Origin: Nonomuraea sp. NBC_00507
Lineage (GTDB): Bacteria; Actinomycetota; Actinomycetes; Streptosporangiales; Streptosporangiaceae
Length of the DNA: 64,000 bases
Assembly (NCBI RefSeq): GCF_036013525.1
Contig: NZ_CP107853.1
Coordinates: forward strand, 7,130,001-7,194,000
Reading direction: 5' to 3'
Shown here: in pieces, positions 37,867-46,551 of the stretch
Layout of the letters: each line of letters begins with the position of its first letter
Position numbering within the stretch: the first letter of the stretch is position 1
Position numbers and translations under genes: made by a program
The notes under the pieces: generated by a model
Database searches by the model: none
The model's input: the letters and a program-made list of their open reading frames with translations, nothing else
What the model was told of the DNA's origin: nothing

Positions 37867-38412
37867 ATGACCCCAAGGTTGTTACTGGTCGCCGTCCCCC
37901 TTGCGCTGGCGCTGGCCGCGTGCGGTGGCACCGCTGCCAAGGACGACGGCGTCGCCAGCGCGAACGGCGGCGCCGCGTCCGCCGATCCCACGGCGTCCCC
38001 GTCGGCCAAGACGGACCCACAGCAGGCGGCGCTGAAGTTCGCCAAGTGCATGCGCGAGCACGGCATCGACATGCCCGACCCCAAGATGGACGAGGGCGGT
38101 CTCCAGATCAGCCTCCCCCGTGGAGTGACCCCGGAGAAGGCCGATAAAGCGCAGAAGGCGTGCGAGCACCTCATGGAGTCCGCCATACCGGAAGGCGAGA
38201 AGCCCAGCGCGGAGGACTACGACCAGATGGTCAAGTTCGCGCAGTGCATGCGGGAGCACGGGATCGACATGCCCGACCCCAAGCCGGGCGAGCCGATGCG
38301 CATCAAGATGCAGGGCGGCTCGAAAGAGAAGATGGACGCCGCGCACGAGGCCTGCAAGGAGCACGCACCGGGCGGCAAGGGCGGGTTCGTCAACCGCGGG
38401 GGCAAGCCGTGA
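37867..38412 (+). CDS. Lipoprotein with duplicated CMREHG-x3-PDP module
   Basis: 181 residues. Signal peptide with lipobox LAAC (Cys19). Two copies of FA(K/Q)CMREHGIDMPDPK at 58-73 and 124-139, each followed 30-40 residues later by a second cysteine (Cys99 in QKACE, Cys163 in HEACK). The four cysteines with nearby His/Met residues could form two disulfides or bind metal. The family is common beside MacAB genes in actinobacteria and uncharacterised. First gene of an operon opposite a two-component system; its stop overlaps the macA start. Confidence 0.85.
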   Translation: MTPRLLLVAVPLALALAACGGTAAKDDGVASANGGAASADPTASPSAKTDPQQAALKFAKCMREHGIDMPDPKMDEGGLQISLPRGVTPEKADKAQKACEHLMESAIPEGEKPSAEDYDQMVKFAQCMREHGIDMPDPKPGEPMRIKMQGGSKEKMDAAHEACKEHAPGGKGGFVNRGGKP

Positions 38413-39467
38413 GCAAGGGCCTCCTGCTGGGTGGCGGCGCCGTCCTGGCGGTCGCCGCCACGTGGACCGCGGTGGCGGTCTTGAGCGACGCCGGCACCGG
38501 CGCGGCCGCGCCGACCGCGTCCCCGGTGCCGGCGACCGCCGAGATCACCAGGCAGGACCTGGTGGAGACCAAGACCGTGAGCGGCTCGCTCACGTACGCG
38601 GGCGAGCGGCAGCTCGCCTCCGGCGCCTCCGGCACCGTGACGTGGGTCGCGGGCCAGGGCACGGTGGTCCGCCGTGGCCGCCCGCTGCTCAAGGTCGACC
38701 GCAGGCCCCTGGTGCTGATGTACGGCAAGCTGCCCCTGTACCGGACCCTGCAGCGCGGCATGTCCGACGGCCCCGACGTGGAGCAGCTCGAACGCAACCT
38801 CAAAGCGCTCGGCTACGGCGACTACCTGACGGTGGACGACCACTTCAGCTACGCCACCGCGCAGGCCGTCAAGGAGTGGCAGGAGGATCGCGGGCTGGCC
38901 GAGACCGGGCAGGTGGACGCCGCCCAGGTCGTGTTCCAGCCCGCCGCCGTCCGCGTCACCGAGGCCAAGGCCGAGGTCGGCGCCAAGACGGCGCCGGGGC
39001 AGCAGGTGCTCACCGTCAGCGGCATCCGCCGGCTCGTCCACGTCGACCTCGACACCGGCGATCAATCGCTGGCCCGCAAGGGCGCCAAGGTCGGCGTGAC
39101 GCTGCCCGGCGGCGAGCAGGCGAGCGGCACGATCACGTCGGTCGGCACGGTCGCCGAGACCTCCGGCCAGGACCAGGACGCGAGCACGACCATCGACGTC
39201 GACATCACGCTGGCCACCACGCCGAAGACCAAGCTGGACCAGGCGCCGGTCGAGGTGGAGATGCAGAGCGAGCGGCACGCGAACGTGCTGGCCGTGCCCG
39301 TGGAGGCGCTGCTGGCGCTGCGCGAGGGCGGGTTCGGCGTCGAGGTCGTCGAGGGGCCGGCCACCAGGATCGTGGCGGTGGAGACCGGGGCGTTCGGCGG
39401 CGGGATGGTGGAGATCGACGGCGAAGGGCTGGCCGAGGGCATGAAGGTCGGGGTGCCCGCCTCATGA
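38409..39467 (+). CDS. MacA-like periplasmic adaptor with peptidoglycan-binding domain
   Basis: 352 residues, GTG start in GTGA overlap. N-terminal helix 4-27, then an adaptor domain (ITRQDLVETKTVSGSLTYAG), a PG_binding_1 domain at ~118-172 (SDGPDVEQLERNLKALGYGD, YATAQAVKEWQEDRGL), and a beta-barrel with VLTVSGIRRLVHVDL and AVPVEALLALREGGFGVEVV. In actinobacteria such adaptors link MacB-type ABC pumps to the wall. Start at GTG rather than further upstream because upstream codons lie in the lipoprotein gene. Confidence 0.9.
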   Translation: MSKGLLLGGGAVLAVAATWTAVAVLSDAGTGAAAPTASPVPATAEITRQDLVETKTVSGSLTYAGERQLASGASGTVTWVAGQGTVVRRGRPLLKVDRRPLVLMYGKLPLYRTLQRGMSDGPDVEQLERNLKALGYGDYLTVDDHFSYATAQAVKEWQEDRGLAETGQVDAAQVVFQPAAVRVTEAKAEVGAKTAPGQQVLTVSGIRRLVHVDLDTGDQSLARKGAKVGVTLPGGEQASGTITSVGTVAETSGQDQDASTTIDVDITLATTPKTKLDQAPVEVEMQSERHANVLAVPVEALLALREGGFGVEVVEGPATRIVAVETGAFGGGMVEIDGEGLAEGMKVGVPAS

Positions 39468-40180
39468 CCGCCATCGTGGAACTGGCCGGCGTGACCAAGA
39501 CCTACCCCGGCGACGTGCACGCGCTGCGCGGGGTGGACCTGACCATCGCCCGTGGTGAGCTGCTCGCCATCATCGGGCCGTCCGGGTCTGGCAAATCGAC
39601 CATGCTGCACATGATCGGCACGCTCGACCGGCCCACCACCGGCACCGTACGCGTCGCCGGCCACGACGTCGCCGCCCTGTCCGACCGCGAGCTGTCCGCC
39701 CTCCGCTCGCGTCACATGGGCTTCGTCTTCCAGCAGTTCCATCTGGCGCCCGGCGTCAGCGCTCTGGACAACGTGGCCGACGGCCTGCTCTACACCGGCA
39801 CGAACCGGCGCGCCCGCCGCGAGCGCGCAGCCGCGGCGCTGGAACGCGTCGGGCTCGGCCACCGGCTGCGGCACACACCGTCGGAGTTGTCCGGAGGCGA
39901 GCAGCAGCGGGTGGCGGTCGCCCGCGCGGTGGCCGGGGACCCGCCGCTGCTGCTGGCCGACGAGCCCACCGGCAACCTGGACTCGAGGGCCGGCGCCGAC
40001 GTGCTGTCCGTCCTGGCCGGCCTGCACGAGTCCGGCACCACGATCGCCGTCATCACCCACGACGCCGAGATCGCCGGCTGGTGCCACCGCCAGGTGCGCC
40101 TGCGCGACGGCCTGGTCGTCGACGGCCACGACCACGACGACCGGGGACCGGTCGAGCTGCTGAAGGGAACCGGGCGATGA
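39464..40180 (+). CDS. MacB-type ABC transporter ATP-binding protein
   Basis: 238 residues. Walker A GPSGSGKST (~37-45), Q-loop FVFQQFHLAPGVSALDNV, signature LSGGEQQRVAVARA, Walker B LLLADEPTGNLDS and H-loop VITHD: the LolD/MacB ATPase type. Start ATG in ATGA overlap with the adaptor. Confidence 0.94.
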   Translation: MTAIVELAGVTKTYPGDVHALRGVDLTIARGELLAIIGPSGSGKSTMLHMIGTLDRPTTGTVRVAGHDVAALSDRELSALRSRHMGFVFQQFHLAPGVSALDNVADGLLYTGTNRRARRERAAAALERVGLGHRLRHTPSELSGGEQQRVAVARAVAGDPPLLLADEPTGNLDSRAGADVLSVLAGLHESGTTIAVITHDAEIAGWCHRQVRLRDGLVVDGHDHDDRGPVELLKGTGR

Positions 40181-41397
40181 GGCGCCGCGACGGGCGGCCG
40201 GCAACGGGCGAACGGCTCGCCCCCGGGCGGCTCAGCCCCGGTGACGTGCTGCGGGTCGGCGCGGCCGGGCTGCGCGCCCGTCCCACCCGGGTGATCCTGT
40301 CCGCGCTCGGCATCGCCATCGGCATCGCCACCATGATCGCCGTGATCGGGATCTCCTCGTCCTCCCGCGAGCAGCTCCTGCGCCAGCTCGACCGGCTCGG
40401 CACCAACCTGCTGACCGTCACCCCGGGCCGGACCATGTTCGGCGAGGACGCCAAACTCCCCACCACTGCGCTGGCCATGGTCCAGCGCATCGGCCCGGTC
40501 CGCACGGCGGCCGCCACGGGCAGCGTGGAGGCCAGCGTACGGCGCACCAACCACATCCCCGAGTCGGTCACCGGCGGCATCTCCGTCCAGGCGGCCAGCA
40601 CCGGCCTGCTGACCACGCTGGAGGGCGCCGTGGTGAAGGGCACCTGGCTGAACGACGCCACCGCCGGACAGCCGGCCGTCGTGCTCGGCGCCGCGGCGGC
40701 CGAGCGGCTCGGGCTGGCCAGGACCGGTGTCCAGGTGTGGATGGGCGGGCGCTGGTTCACCGTGATCGGGATACTCGGACCGATGCCGCTCGCGCCGGAG
40801 ATCGAACGCTCGGCCCTCGTCGGGTTCCCGGCCGCCGAGGAACTGCTCGGGTTCGACGGCTACCCGACGACCATCTACGAACGTTCCTCCGACGAGTCCG
40901 TGGAGTCGGTGCGGGCGGTGCTGCCGCGGACGGTCAACCCGTCGAACCCCGAGGAGGTCTCGGTCAGCAGGCCGTCCGACGCGCTGGAGGCCAAGGCCGC
41001 CGCCGCGGGCGCGTTCACGAACCTGCTCCTGGGGCTGGGCGCGGTCGCGCTGCTCGTGGGCGGGGTGGGCGTGGCCAACACCATGGTCATCTCGGTGCTG
41101 GAACGCCGCAAGGAGATCGGCCTGCGCCGCTCGCTCGGCGCCACCCGGGGCCAGGTGCGGCTGCAGTTCCTGTCGGAGTCGCTGCTGCTGTCGGCGCTCG
41201 GCGGGGTGGTGGGCGCGATGCTCGGCGCGCTGGCCACCGCGGGGTACGCCGTGTCGCGGGACTGGCCGCCGGTGGTGCCGCCGTGGGCGATCGGCGGCGC
41301 GATCGCGGCGACCCTGCTCATCGGGACGGCCGCGGGCATCTACCCGGCCATGCGGGCGGCCCGCCTGTCGCCCACGGTCGCCCTGGCCACGACCTGA
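40177..41397 (+). CDS. MacB-type ABC transporter permease
   Basis: 406 residues. First helix ~32-55 (LSALGIAIGIATMIAVIGIS), large extracytoplasmic MacB_PCD domain 60-270, then three C-terminal helices with FtsX text (LLLGLGAVALLVGGVGVANTM, ERRKEIGLRRSLGATRGQVR). Works with the ATPase and adaptor to export a drug, peptide or lipid. The last 11 codons (RLSPTVALATT) are tandemly copied after the stop. Confidence 0.92.
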   Translation: MRRRDGRPATGERLAPGRLSPGDVLRVGAAGLRARPTRVILSALGIAIGIATMIAVIGISSSSREQLLRQLDRLGTNLLTVTPGRTMFGEDAKLPTTALAMVQRIGPVRTAAATGSVEASVRRTNHIPESVTGGISVQAASTGLLTTLEGAVVKGTWLNDATAGQPAVVLGAAAAERLGLARTGVQVWMGGRWFTVIGILGPMPLAPEIERSALVGFPAAEELLGFDGYPTTIYERSSDESVESVRAVLPRTVNPSNPEEVSVSRPSDALEAKAAAAGAFTNLLLGLGAVALLVGGVGVANTMVISVLERRKEIGLRRSLGATRGQVRLQFLSESLLLSALGGVVGAMLGALATAGYAVSRDWPPVVPPWAIGGAIAATLLIGTAAGIYPAMRAARLSPTVALATT

Positions 41398-41490
41398 GCC
41401 GGCGCGCCTGTCGCCCACGGTCGCCCTGGCCACGACCTGAGCCGGCGCGCCTGTCGCCCACGGTCGCCCCGGCCACCACCTGAGCCGGCC
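41362..41490 (+). repeat. 43-bp tandem repeat (x3) copying the end of the permease gene
   Basis: Units start at 41362, 41405 and 41448, each with CGCCTGTCGCCCACGGTCGC, the gene's last codons and a TGA. Unit 1 is the real gene end; units 2 and 3 lie after the stop. Unit 3 has two substitutions. The repeats fill most of the gap to the next convergent gene. Confidence 0.92.
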
Positions 41491-41519
41491 TGGCCGGCGC
41501 TCCCGTCACGTTTCGGGGG

Positions 41520-42704
41520 TCACCGGCCGAGTGCCTCCTGGGCCGTGGCCCGCCGCGAGCGCAGGAACTCGCGCTCCGGCGTGGTCCCCACCAGGTCCAG
41601 CGCCCGGCCGTACTCCGCCACCGCCTCCTCCATGCGGCCCAGGCGGGTCAGCAGGTCGGCGCGGGTCGCGGGCAGGAGGTGGTGCCGGGGCAACGCGTCG
41701 TCCAGGCCGGCGAGCAGGTCGAGGCCGCGCTCGGGCCCGTACGCCTCCGCCACGGCGACGGCCCGGTTCAGCCGCACCACGGCCGAGCCCGTCAGCAGCT
41801 CCAGCAGCTCGTACAGCTCGGCGATCTCGATCCAGTCCGTGTCCTGCGGGCGGGCGGCCGCCGCGTGCTCGGCGGCGATGGCGGCCTGCAGCAGGTAAGG
41901 GCCGGGCGGGCCGGGGGTCAGGACCGCCAGGCCCTCGGCGATCTCGTCCTGCCGCCACCGCGAACGGTCCTGATCGGGCAGCCGGACGAGCCGGCCGTCG
42001 GCGTCCACGCGGGCGTCCCTGCGGGCGTGGTGCAGCAGCATCAGCGCCAGCAGGGCGCGTACCTCGGTGTCGGCGGGCATCAGCTCGGCCAGCATCCGGG
42101 CCACGGCGATGGCCTCGGCGGCCGGCTCGTCGCGGATCAGCCGCTCGCCCTCGGTCGCCGCGTACCCCTCCGTGAAGATCAGGTAGATGACCGCCAGCAC
42201 CCCGTCGCGGCGCTCGGCCAGCTCCGCTTCCGACGGCACCCGGTACGGGATGCCCGCGTGGCTGATCTTCTTCTTGGCGCGGGTCAGTCTGGCCGCCATG
42301 GTCGTCTCGCTGACCAGGAACATGCGGGCGATCTGCCGCGTCGTGAGACCGCCGACGCAGCGCAGCGTCAGCGCCACTCTGGCCTCCATCGACAGCGCGG
42401 GATGGCAGCACGTGAAGATCAGCCGCAGCCGGTCGTCCGGCGGCGCCGGCCCCTCCTCGACGATCAGCAGCGGCAGCTTGCGCGCCGCCACCTCCGCCCG
42501 CCGCAACCGGTCCACCGCCCGCCGGCGCGCCGTCGTGAGCAGCCACGCCGGCGGATTGTCCGGCACCGGCGGCCACGCCGAGACCGCCGCGGTGAACGCG
42601 TCCTGCAACGCCTCCTCGGCCAGGTCCAGATCGCGCAGCTCGGCGGTGAGCAGGGCGAGCAGGCGCGCCCATTGCCGCCGGTACGCCTGCTCGACCGCGT
42701 TCAT
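41520..42704 (-). CDS. ECF42-type RNA polymerase sigma factor with C-terminal TPR-like extension
   Basis: 394 residues, about twice a normal ECF factor. Sigma region 2: LLALLTAELRDLDLAEEALQ and AFTAAVSAWPPVPDNPPAWL; region 4: ALSMEARVALTLRCVGGLTT and ARMFLVSETTMAARLTRAKK. The C-terminal ~200 residues (RRDGVLAVIYLIFTEGYAAT and TPR-like helices with HHARRDARVDADGRLVRLPDQ) are the DUF6596-type extension of ECF42 factors, which are known to cluster with DGPF proteins, as here. No anti-sigma gene is present. ATG overlaps the DGPF gene stop (ATGA). Confidence 0.92.
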   Translation of the reverse strand: MNAVEQAYRRQWARLLALLTAELRDLDLAEEALQDAFTAAVSAWPPVPDNPPAWLLTTARRRAVDRLRRAEVAARKLPLLIVEEGPAPPDDRLRLIFTCCHPALSMEARVALTLRCVGGLTTRQIARMFLVSETTMAARLTRAKKKISHAGIPYRVPSEAELAERRDGVLAVIYLIFTEGYAATEGERLIRDEPAAEAIAVARMLAELMPADTEVRALLALMLLHHARRDARVDADGRLVRLPDQDRSRWRQDEIAEGLAVLTPGPPGPYLLQAAIAAEHAAAARPQDTDWIEIAELYELLELLTGSAVVRLNRAVAVAEAYGPERGLDLLAGLDDALPRHHLLPATRADLLTRLGRMEEAVAEYGRALDLVGTTPEREFLRSRRATAQEALGR

Positions 42705-43033
42705 CCTGTGTACTCGGCCACCGGCCGCACCTCGACGATCCGCTCCGGGCACTGCTTGGCCAGCTCGATCGCCTCGTCGAGGTCACGGGCCTCGATCAGG
42801 TAGAAGCCGCCCACCTGTTCGGTCGTCTCGACGAACGGCCCATCCGTGCGCAGCACCTCGCCGGCCTTCTTACGCAGGCTGACCGCCCGGCCCGGCCCGG
42901 ACAGCTCCTCCCCGTGGAGGTAGGCGCCACGCGACTTGAGCAGCTCGATGAAGGCGCCGTGGGCGGCGTACTGCTGCTCGGCCGGGCCCGACCCGTCGGT
43001 CTCGTCGCCGTACATGAGCAGGACATACCTCAT
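42701..43033 (-). CDS. YCII/DGPF-domain protein
   Basis: 110 residues, MRYVLLMYGDE start and the DGPF motif at 64-67 (RTDGPFVETTEQVGGFYLIE). Dimeric ferredoxin-like fold expected. These proteins are the conserved partners of ECF42 sigma factors; whether they regulate the factor is not known. Overlaps both neighbours by ATGA. Confidence 0.9.
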   Translation of the reverse strand: MRYVLLMYGDETDGSGPAEQQYAAHGAFIELLKSRGAYLHGEELSGPGRAVSLRKKAGEVLRTDGPFVETTEQVGGFYLIEARDLDEAIELAKQCPERIVEVRPVAEYTG

Positions 43034-43371
43034 GACGCCTCCTCAGGAACGGGGCGGATCTCGACGTCGGACGGCATCGCGGTGGCCAGCTCGATCGCCT
43101 GGTCCAGGTCCGCGGCCTCGACCACCATGTAGCCCGAGATCTGCTCGACGGTCTCGGCGTAAGGGCCGTCGGTGATCAGGATTCGGTCGCCGTCCTTCCT
43201 GATCGTGGTGGCGGTCGAGGAGTGGGCCAGCTCGTTGCCGTACAACCCGGCGCCCCGCTCCCTCAGGAGCCGGTCGAACTCGCCCCACTTCTCGTAGATG
43301 CGCTTGCGCTCTTCCGGCCCGGCCTCGGCCCAGGGGCGTTCGTCTCCCGCGACGAACAGCACGTACTTCAT
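43030..43371 (-). CDS. YCII-domain protein, DGPY variant
   Basis: 113 residues, a paralogue of the next gene with DGPY at 68-71 instead of DGPF (ITDGPYAETVEQISGYMVVE). First gene of the three-gene YCII-YCII-sigma operon; a GGAGG-like GAGGAAACC lies before ATG 43371. Confidence 0.9.
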   Translation of the reverse strand: MKYVLFVAGDERPWAEAGPEERKRIYEKWGEFDRLLRERGAGLYGNELAHSSTATTIRKDGDRILITDGPYAETVEQISGYMVVEAADLDQAIELATAMPSDVEIRPVPEEAS

Positions 43372-43450
43372 GGTTTCCTCCTCTTGGGTCGCAACCATGA
43401 CGCACGACCCGGGCCGGAATCGACACCGCCTCGGAAATTCTTCCGAGAAA

Positions 43451-43747
43451 TCAGGACACGATGCTCTCGAGGGCGAAGCTGAGGACGGTGCCGATGACCA
43501 TGCCCACGCCGGCCGCCACGGCGGCCCACTTGCCCAGAGGCTCGCCCCTCGCATGGCCGACGACGCCCAGCACGATGCCGGCCAGGCCGAACAGGACCGG
43601 GGTGAACAGCACGGCCACCGCTGCGCAGACGAACCCGACGATCGACACGACCTGATCAATGGCCCGCTGACCGGAGGGCGGACGTGGCGGCCGCTGCGCG
43701 TCGGCGTGCCGATCGTCGCCTCCGGGCGAGTCCTGGGGCGAGGTCAC
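43451..43747 (-). CDS. DUF4190-type small membrane protein
   Basis: 98 residues, GTG start. A Pro/Arg/Asp-rich cytoplasmic N-terminus (residues 1-28) precedes two hydrophobic helices (SIVGFVCAAVAVLFTPVLFG, then WAAVAAGVGMVIGTVLSFAL) joined by a GHARGEPLGK loop, the DUF4190 pattern. Function unknown. Confidence 0.8.
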   Translation of the reverse strand: MTSPQDSPGGDDRHADAQRPPRPPSGQRAIDQVVSIVGFVCAAVAVLFTPVLFGLAGIVLGVVGHARGEPLGKWAAVAAGVGMVIGTVLSFALESIVS

Positions 43748-43884
43748 GGACGGCTCCTCTCGGCGGGAACCACATCACACACCGGAGCGGGCCGCCATGT
43801 CGAGCCGCGTCCGCCCAGGTGTAGCGTCTGGATTGCCCGAGCCGCGAGACTTGCCGCGCTGATGCACGGCGGAGGAGACGCGAC

Positions 43885-44340
43885 ATGCTCAGATGGACGG
43901 CGGCGGACGTCCCCGGCCAGCACGGGCGCACGGTGATCGTCACTGGCGCGAACAGCGGACTCGGCGCGGAAACGACCCGCGTCGGTGCGCGCCTTTGCCG
44001 ATGGCCTCGACGTCGCTGATCAACCACGTGCGCGAGCGGGTCGTCACCGTGTCCAGCGGCCTGCACGTGCTCGGCAGGATCCGCGGCGACCTGAACTGGG
44101 AGCGCCGCCGCTACCAGCGGTGGCTGGCCTACGCGCAGTCCAAGCCGGCCAACCTGCTGTTCGCCTACGAGCTCCAACGAAGGCTGTCCGCGGCGGGATG
44201 GCGGACCATTTCGGTGGCGGCTCACCCCGGCGTCGCTGGTCCGCTCAAGCCGCACCTCGTGCGACACCACGCTCGCCGCTCAGCTGTGGGAGCGGTCCGA
44301 ACGCCTCACCGGCGTCCCCTACGTCATCGAACCGCTCTGA
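43885..44340 (+). pseudogene. Decayed short-chain dehydrogenase/reductase
   Basis: A GGAGGAG site and ATG 43885 remain. Frame 1 reads TAADVPGQHGRTVIVTGANS (the TGxxxGxG nucleotide motif); after a deletion of perhaps 70-80 residues the next frame reads LINHVRERVVTVSSGLHVLG, NWERRRYQRWLAYAQSKPAN (YxxSK active site) and SVAAHPG. The first frame then resumes with LAAQLWERSERLTGVPYVIE and stop 44338-44340. At least two frameshifts and one large deletion; not functional. Confidence 0.85.
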
Positions 44341-44386
44341 CGTCAGCCGCGGGTACTGGTGTTGCCGGGCGCGGCGGCGTTCCGGG

Positions 44387-45358
44387 TCAGGCGAGGGGGC
44401 GGGCGGTGGGGAGGCGGAGGCGGTCGACGGCGTCGCGGCGGGTGCGTTCGGGGCGGCGGTCGTAGCGGGCCGTGGTGGCCGGGGATGAATGGCCGACCAG
44501 GGCCTGGGCCGTGGCCAGGTCCACCCCCGCGTCCAGCAGCTCGCCGATGAACGTGCGGCGGAAGTCGTGCGCCGTACGCCGCGCCGCCCCCGCCGCCCCC
44601 AGCCGCCGCGCCAGGATGTCGGCGATGCCCTGCCCGGTCAGGCCCACCGGACGGCCGTCGCGCTCCCGCACGCGTCCTGCCGTGCTGATCGGGCTGAACA
44701 ACGCCCCCGGCATGGCCCCGCGGACTGCCAGCCACCGCTCGACCAGCCCGATCGCGTCGGTCGTCAGGTAGACCAGGCGCTCCTTGTCCCGCTTGCCGCG
44801 CACCCGCAGCGACCGCGCCCCCGGATCGTAGTCGGCCAGCGCGAGCCCGCCCAGCTCGGCCCGCCGGCATCCGGTGGAGTACAGCACGGCGATCAGCGCC
44901 GCGTCCCGCACCCCGGCGGGCGAGTCGTCGCACGCGGACAGGGCCGCGCCGACCACCTCCGGCGGCACGTGGTGCCCGGTCGGCAGCCGGCTCTGCCGTA
45001 CCGGAGCCAGGTCGGAGGCGCGGGCGAAGTCCTCGGCGCTGGTCTGCCCCAGCCGCCACGCCTCCTTCAGCACCCGGCGCAGCGCCACCAGGTGCTTGTT
45101 GACGTACGCCGCCGACCACCCCTGATCGGTGAGCATCGTACGGATGCGCACCGTGTGCTCGTAGCGCAGCAGATGCCACGGCTGCCCCGCGCCCGTGGCG
45201 GCGGTGTCGCCGGTGAGCAGGCGGGCCAGCCGGTCGAGGCAGCCGCGCATGGTGCGGCGCGACTCCAGGCTGGTCAGCGAGTCGAGGTAGACGTGGTAGG
45301 GGTCGCGCGCCGGCTCGACCGGCGGCGCCGCCAGATCAGGGACGGCAGGCAGGCTCAC
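44387..45358 (-). CDS. Tyrosine recombinase (XerC/D-like integrase)
   Basis: 323 residues from a GTG. SAM-like N-terminal domain 15-120, catalytic domain 130-310 with Arg165 (TGCRRAEL), His264/Arg267 (HDFRRTF), His290 (VGHSSP) and Tyr299 (TARYDRR): all catalytic residues present. No attachment sites, phage genes or transposon ends are seen around it. The GTG overlaps the stop of the upstream aminotransferase-fold gene (GTGA), so the two are translationally coupled. Confidence 0.9.
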   Translation of the reverse strand: MSLPAVPDLAAPPVEPARDPYHVYLDSLTSLESRRTMRGCLDRLARLLTGDTAATGAGQPWHLLRYEHTVRIRTMLTDQGWSAAYVNKHLVALRRVLKEAWRLGQTSAEDFARASDLAPVRQSRLPTGHHVPPEVVGAALSACDDSPAGVRDAALIAVLYSTGCRRAELGGLALADYDPGARSLRVRGKRDKERLVYLTTDAIGLVERWLAVRGAMPGALFSPISTAGRVRERDGRPVGLTGQGIADILARRLGAAGAARRTAHDFRRTFIGELLDAGVDLATAQALVGHSSPATTARYDRRPERTRRDAVDRLRLPTARPLA

Positions 45359-46542
45359 CCCGACGATCTTAGAGCGTCGACGCCTTCGAGGAGCCGGTCC
45401 ACGTCGGAGCGGTCGTTGTAGTGGACCAGCCCGGCGCGCACCGCGTCGCCCGAGTCGCGGATGCCGAGCGCGCCGGTCAGCTCCCAGGCGTAGTTGTGCC
45501 CGTTCCAGACGTTCACCCGCAGCCCCGCCAGGTGCTCGGCAACCTGGCGCGGGGTGTGCCCGGCCACGGTGAAGTACGCGGTGGCGGTGCGCCTGGCCGG
45601 CTTGCCGTACACCGTGACGTGCGGCATCGTCTCCAGCCCTGCCAGCAGCACCGCGAACAGCTCCAGCTCGTGCTCCTCCGCCGCCGTCATCGAGGTGAGC
45701 AGGCGCTCGCGGCGGGTGCCGGCGCCCGGGACCATGGCCGCCAGGTGGTCGACGGCCGCCGTCACGCCTTCCAGGTCGGCGAACGCCGCCGTGCCCCGCT
45801 CGAACCGCTGCGGCACCGTGTCCGGCGACGAGGCCAGCTTGTCCGGCCGGAGCGTCTCCAGCAGCGCCGGGTCGGCCACCACCGCGCCGATGTGCGGGCC
45901 CGACCACTTGTAGGCGCTGGTGGCGTAGAAGTCGGCGCCCAGCGCCCGCATGTCCACCGGGCCGTGCGGGGTGGCGTGCACGCCGTCCACGTACATCAGC
46001 GCGCCCGCCCGATGCGCCAGCTCGGCGATGGCGGGCACGTCGGGGCGGGTGCCCAGGATGTTGCTGGCCGCCGTCACCGCCACCACCCGGGTACGCTCGC
46101 CGATCAGGCTCGCGTACTGCTCGACCGGGAGCTCCCCGGTCACCGGGTCCACCTCGGCCCAGCGGACGGTCGCGCCGGTCTGGGTCCAGGGGCGGACGTT
46201 CGCGTCGTGGTCGAGCCTGGAGACCACCACCTCGTCGCCGGGGCCGGCGATCGCCCTGGCCAGGTTGTAGGTCAGGGTGGTCATGTTCGGGCCGAGGATC
46301 ACGCCGCCGGGGTCGCCGCCGACCAGGTCGGCCACGGCCGCGCGGCAGGCGGCCACGATGGCGTCGGAGCGGTGACTGGCGGGGAAGGCGCCGCCCACGT
46401 TGCCGATCCCGCTGCGGTAGGCGTCGGAGATGGCCTCGATCACGGATCGGGGGGTTTGGGTGCCGGCCGCTCCGTCGAGGTAGGCGTAGCCGTCGGTCAG
46501 AGCGGGGTAAGAGGCGCGCACCGAATTAATGGGGAAAGGCAT
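45355..46542 (-). CDS. Cysteine desulfurase-like PLP enzyme lacking the catalytic cysteine
   Basis: 395 residues. Class V aminotransferase fold of the SufS-like TIGR01976 type: YAYLDGAAGTQTPRSVIEAI, ASNILGTRPDVPAIAELAHR, YVDGVHATPHGP and PLP-Lys in SAYKWSGPHIG. Where desulfurases carry their active Cys, this protein reads RVNVWNGHNYAWELTGALG with no cysteine, so sulfur transfer from cysteine is unlikely; lyase or related PLP chemistry is possible. Divergent from the AlkZ-like gene, only 9 bases apart; stop overlaps the recombinase start. Confidence 0.88.
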   Translation of the reverse strand: MPFPINSVRASYPALTDGYAYLDGAAGTQTPRSVIEAISDAYRSGIGNVGGAFPASHRSDAIVAACRAAVADLVGGDPGGVILGPNMTTLTYNLARAIAGPGDEVVVSRLDHDANVRPWTQTGATVRWAEVDPVTGELPVEQYASLIGERTRVVAVTAASNILGTRPDVPAIAELAHRAGALMYVDGVHATPHGPVDMRALGADFYATSAYKWSGPHIGAVVADPALLETLRPDKLASSPDTVPQRFERGTAAFADLEGVTAAVDHLAAMVPGAGTRRERLLTSMTAAEEHELELFAVLLAGLETMPHVTVYGKPARRTATAYFTVAGHTPRQVAEHLAGLRVNVWNGHNYAWELTGALGIRDSGDAVRAGLVHYNDRSDVDRLLEGVDALRSSG

Positions 46543-46551
46543 GATATGTAG

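Noticed and set aside
44387..45358. Integrated phage or genomic island around the tyrosine recombinase
   Set aside because: No tRNA, attachment repeats, phage or plasmid genes were found beside it.
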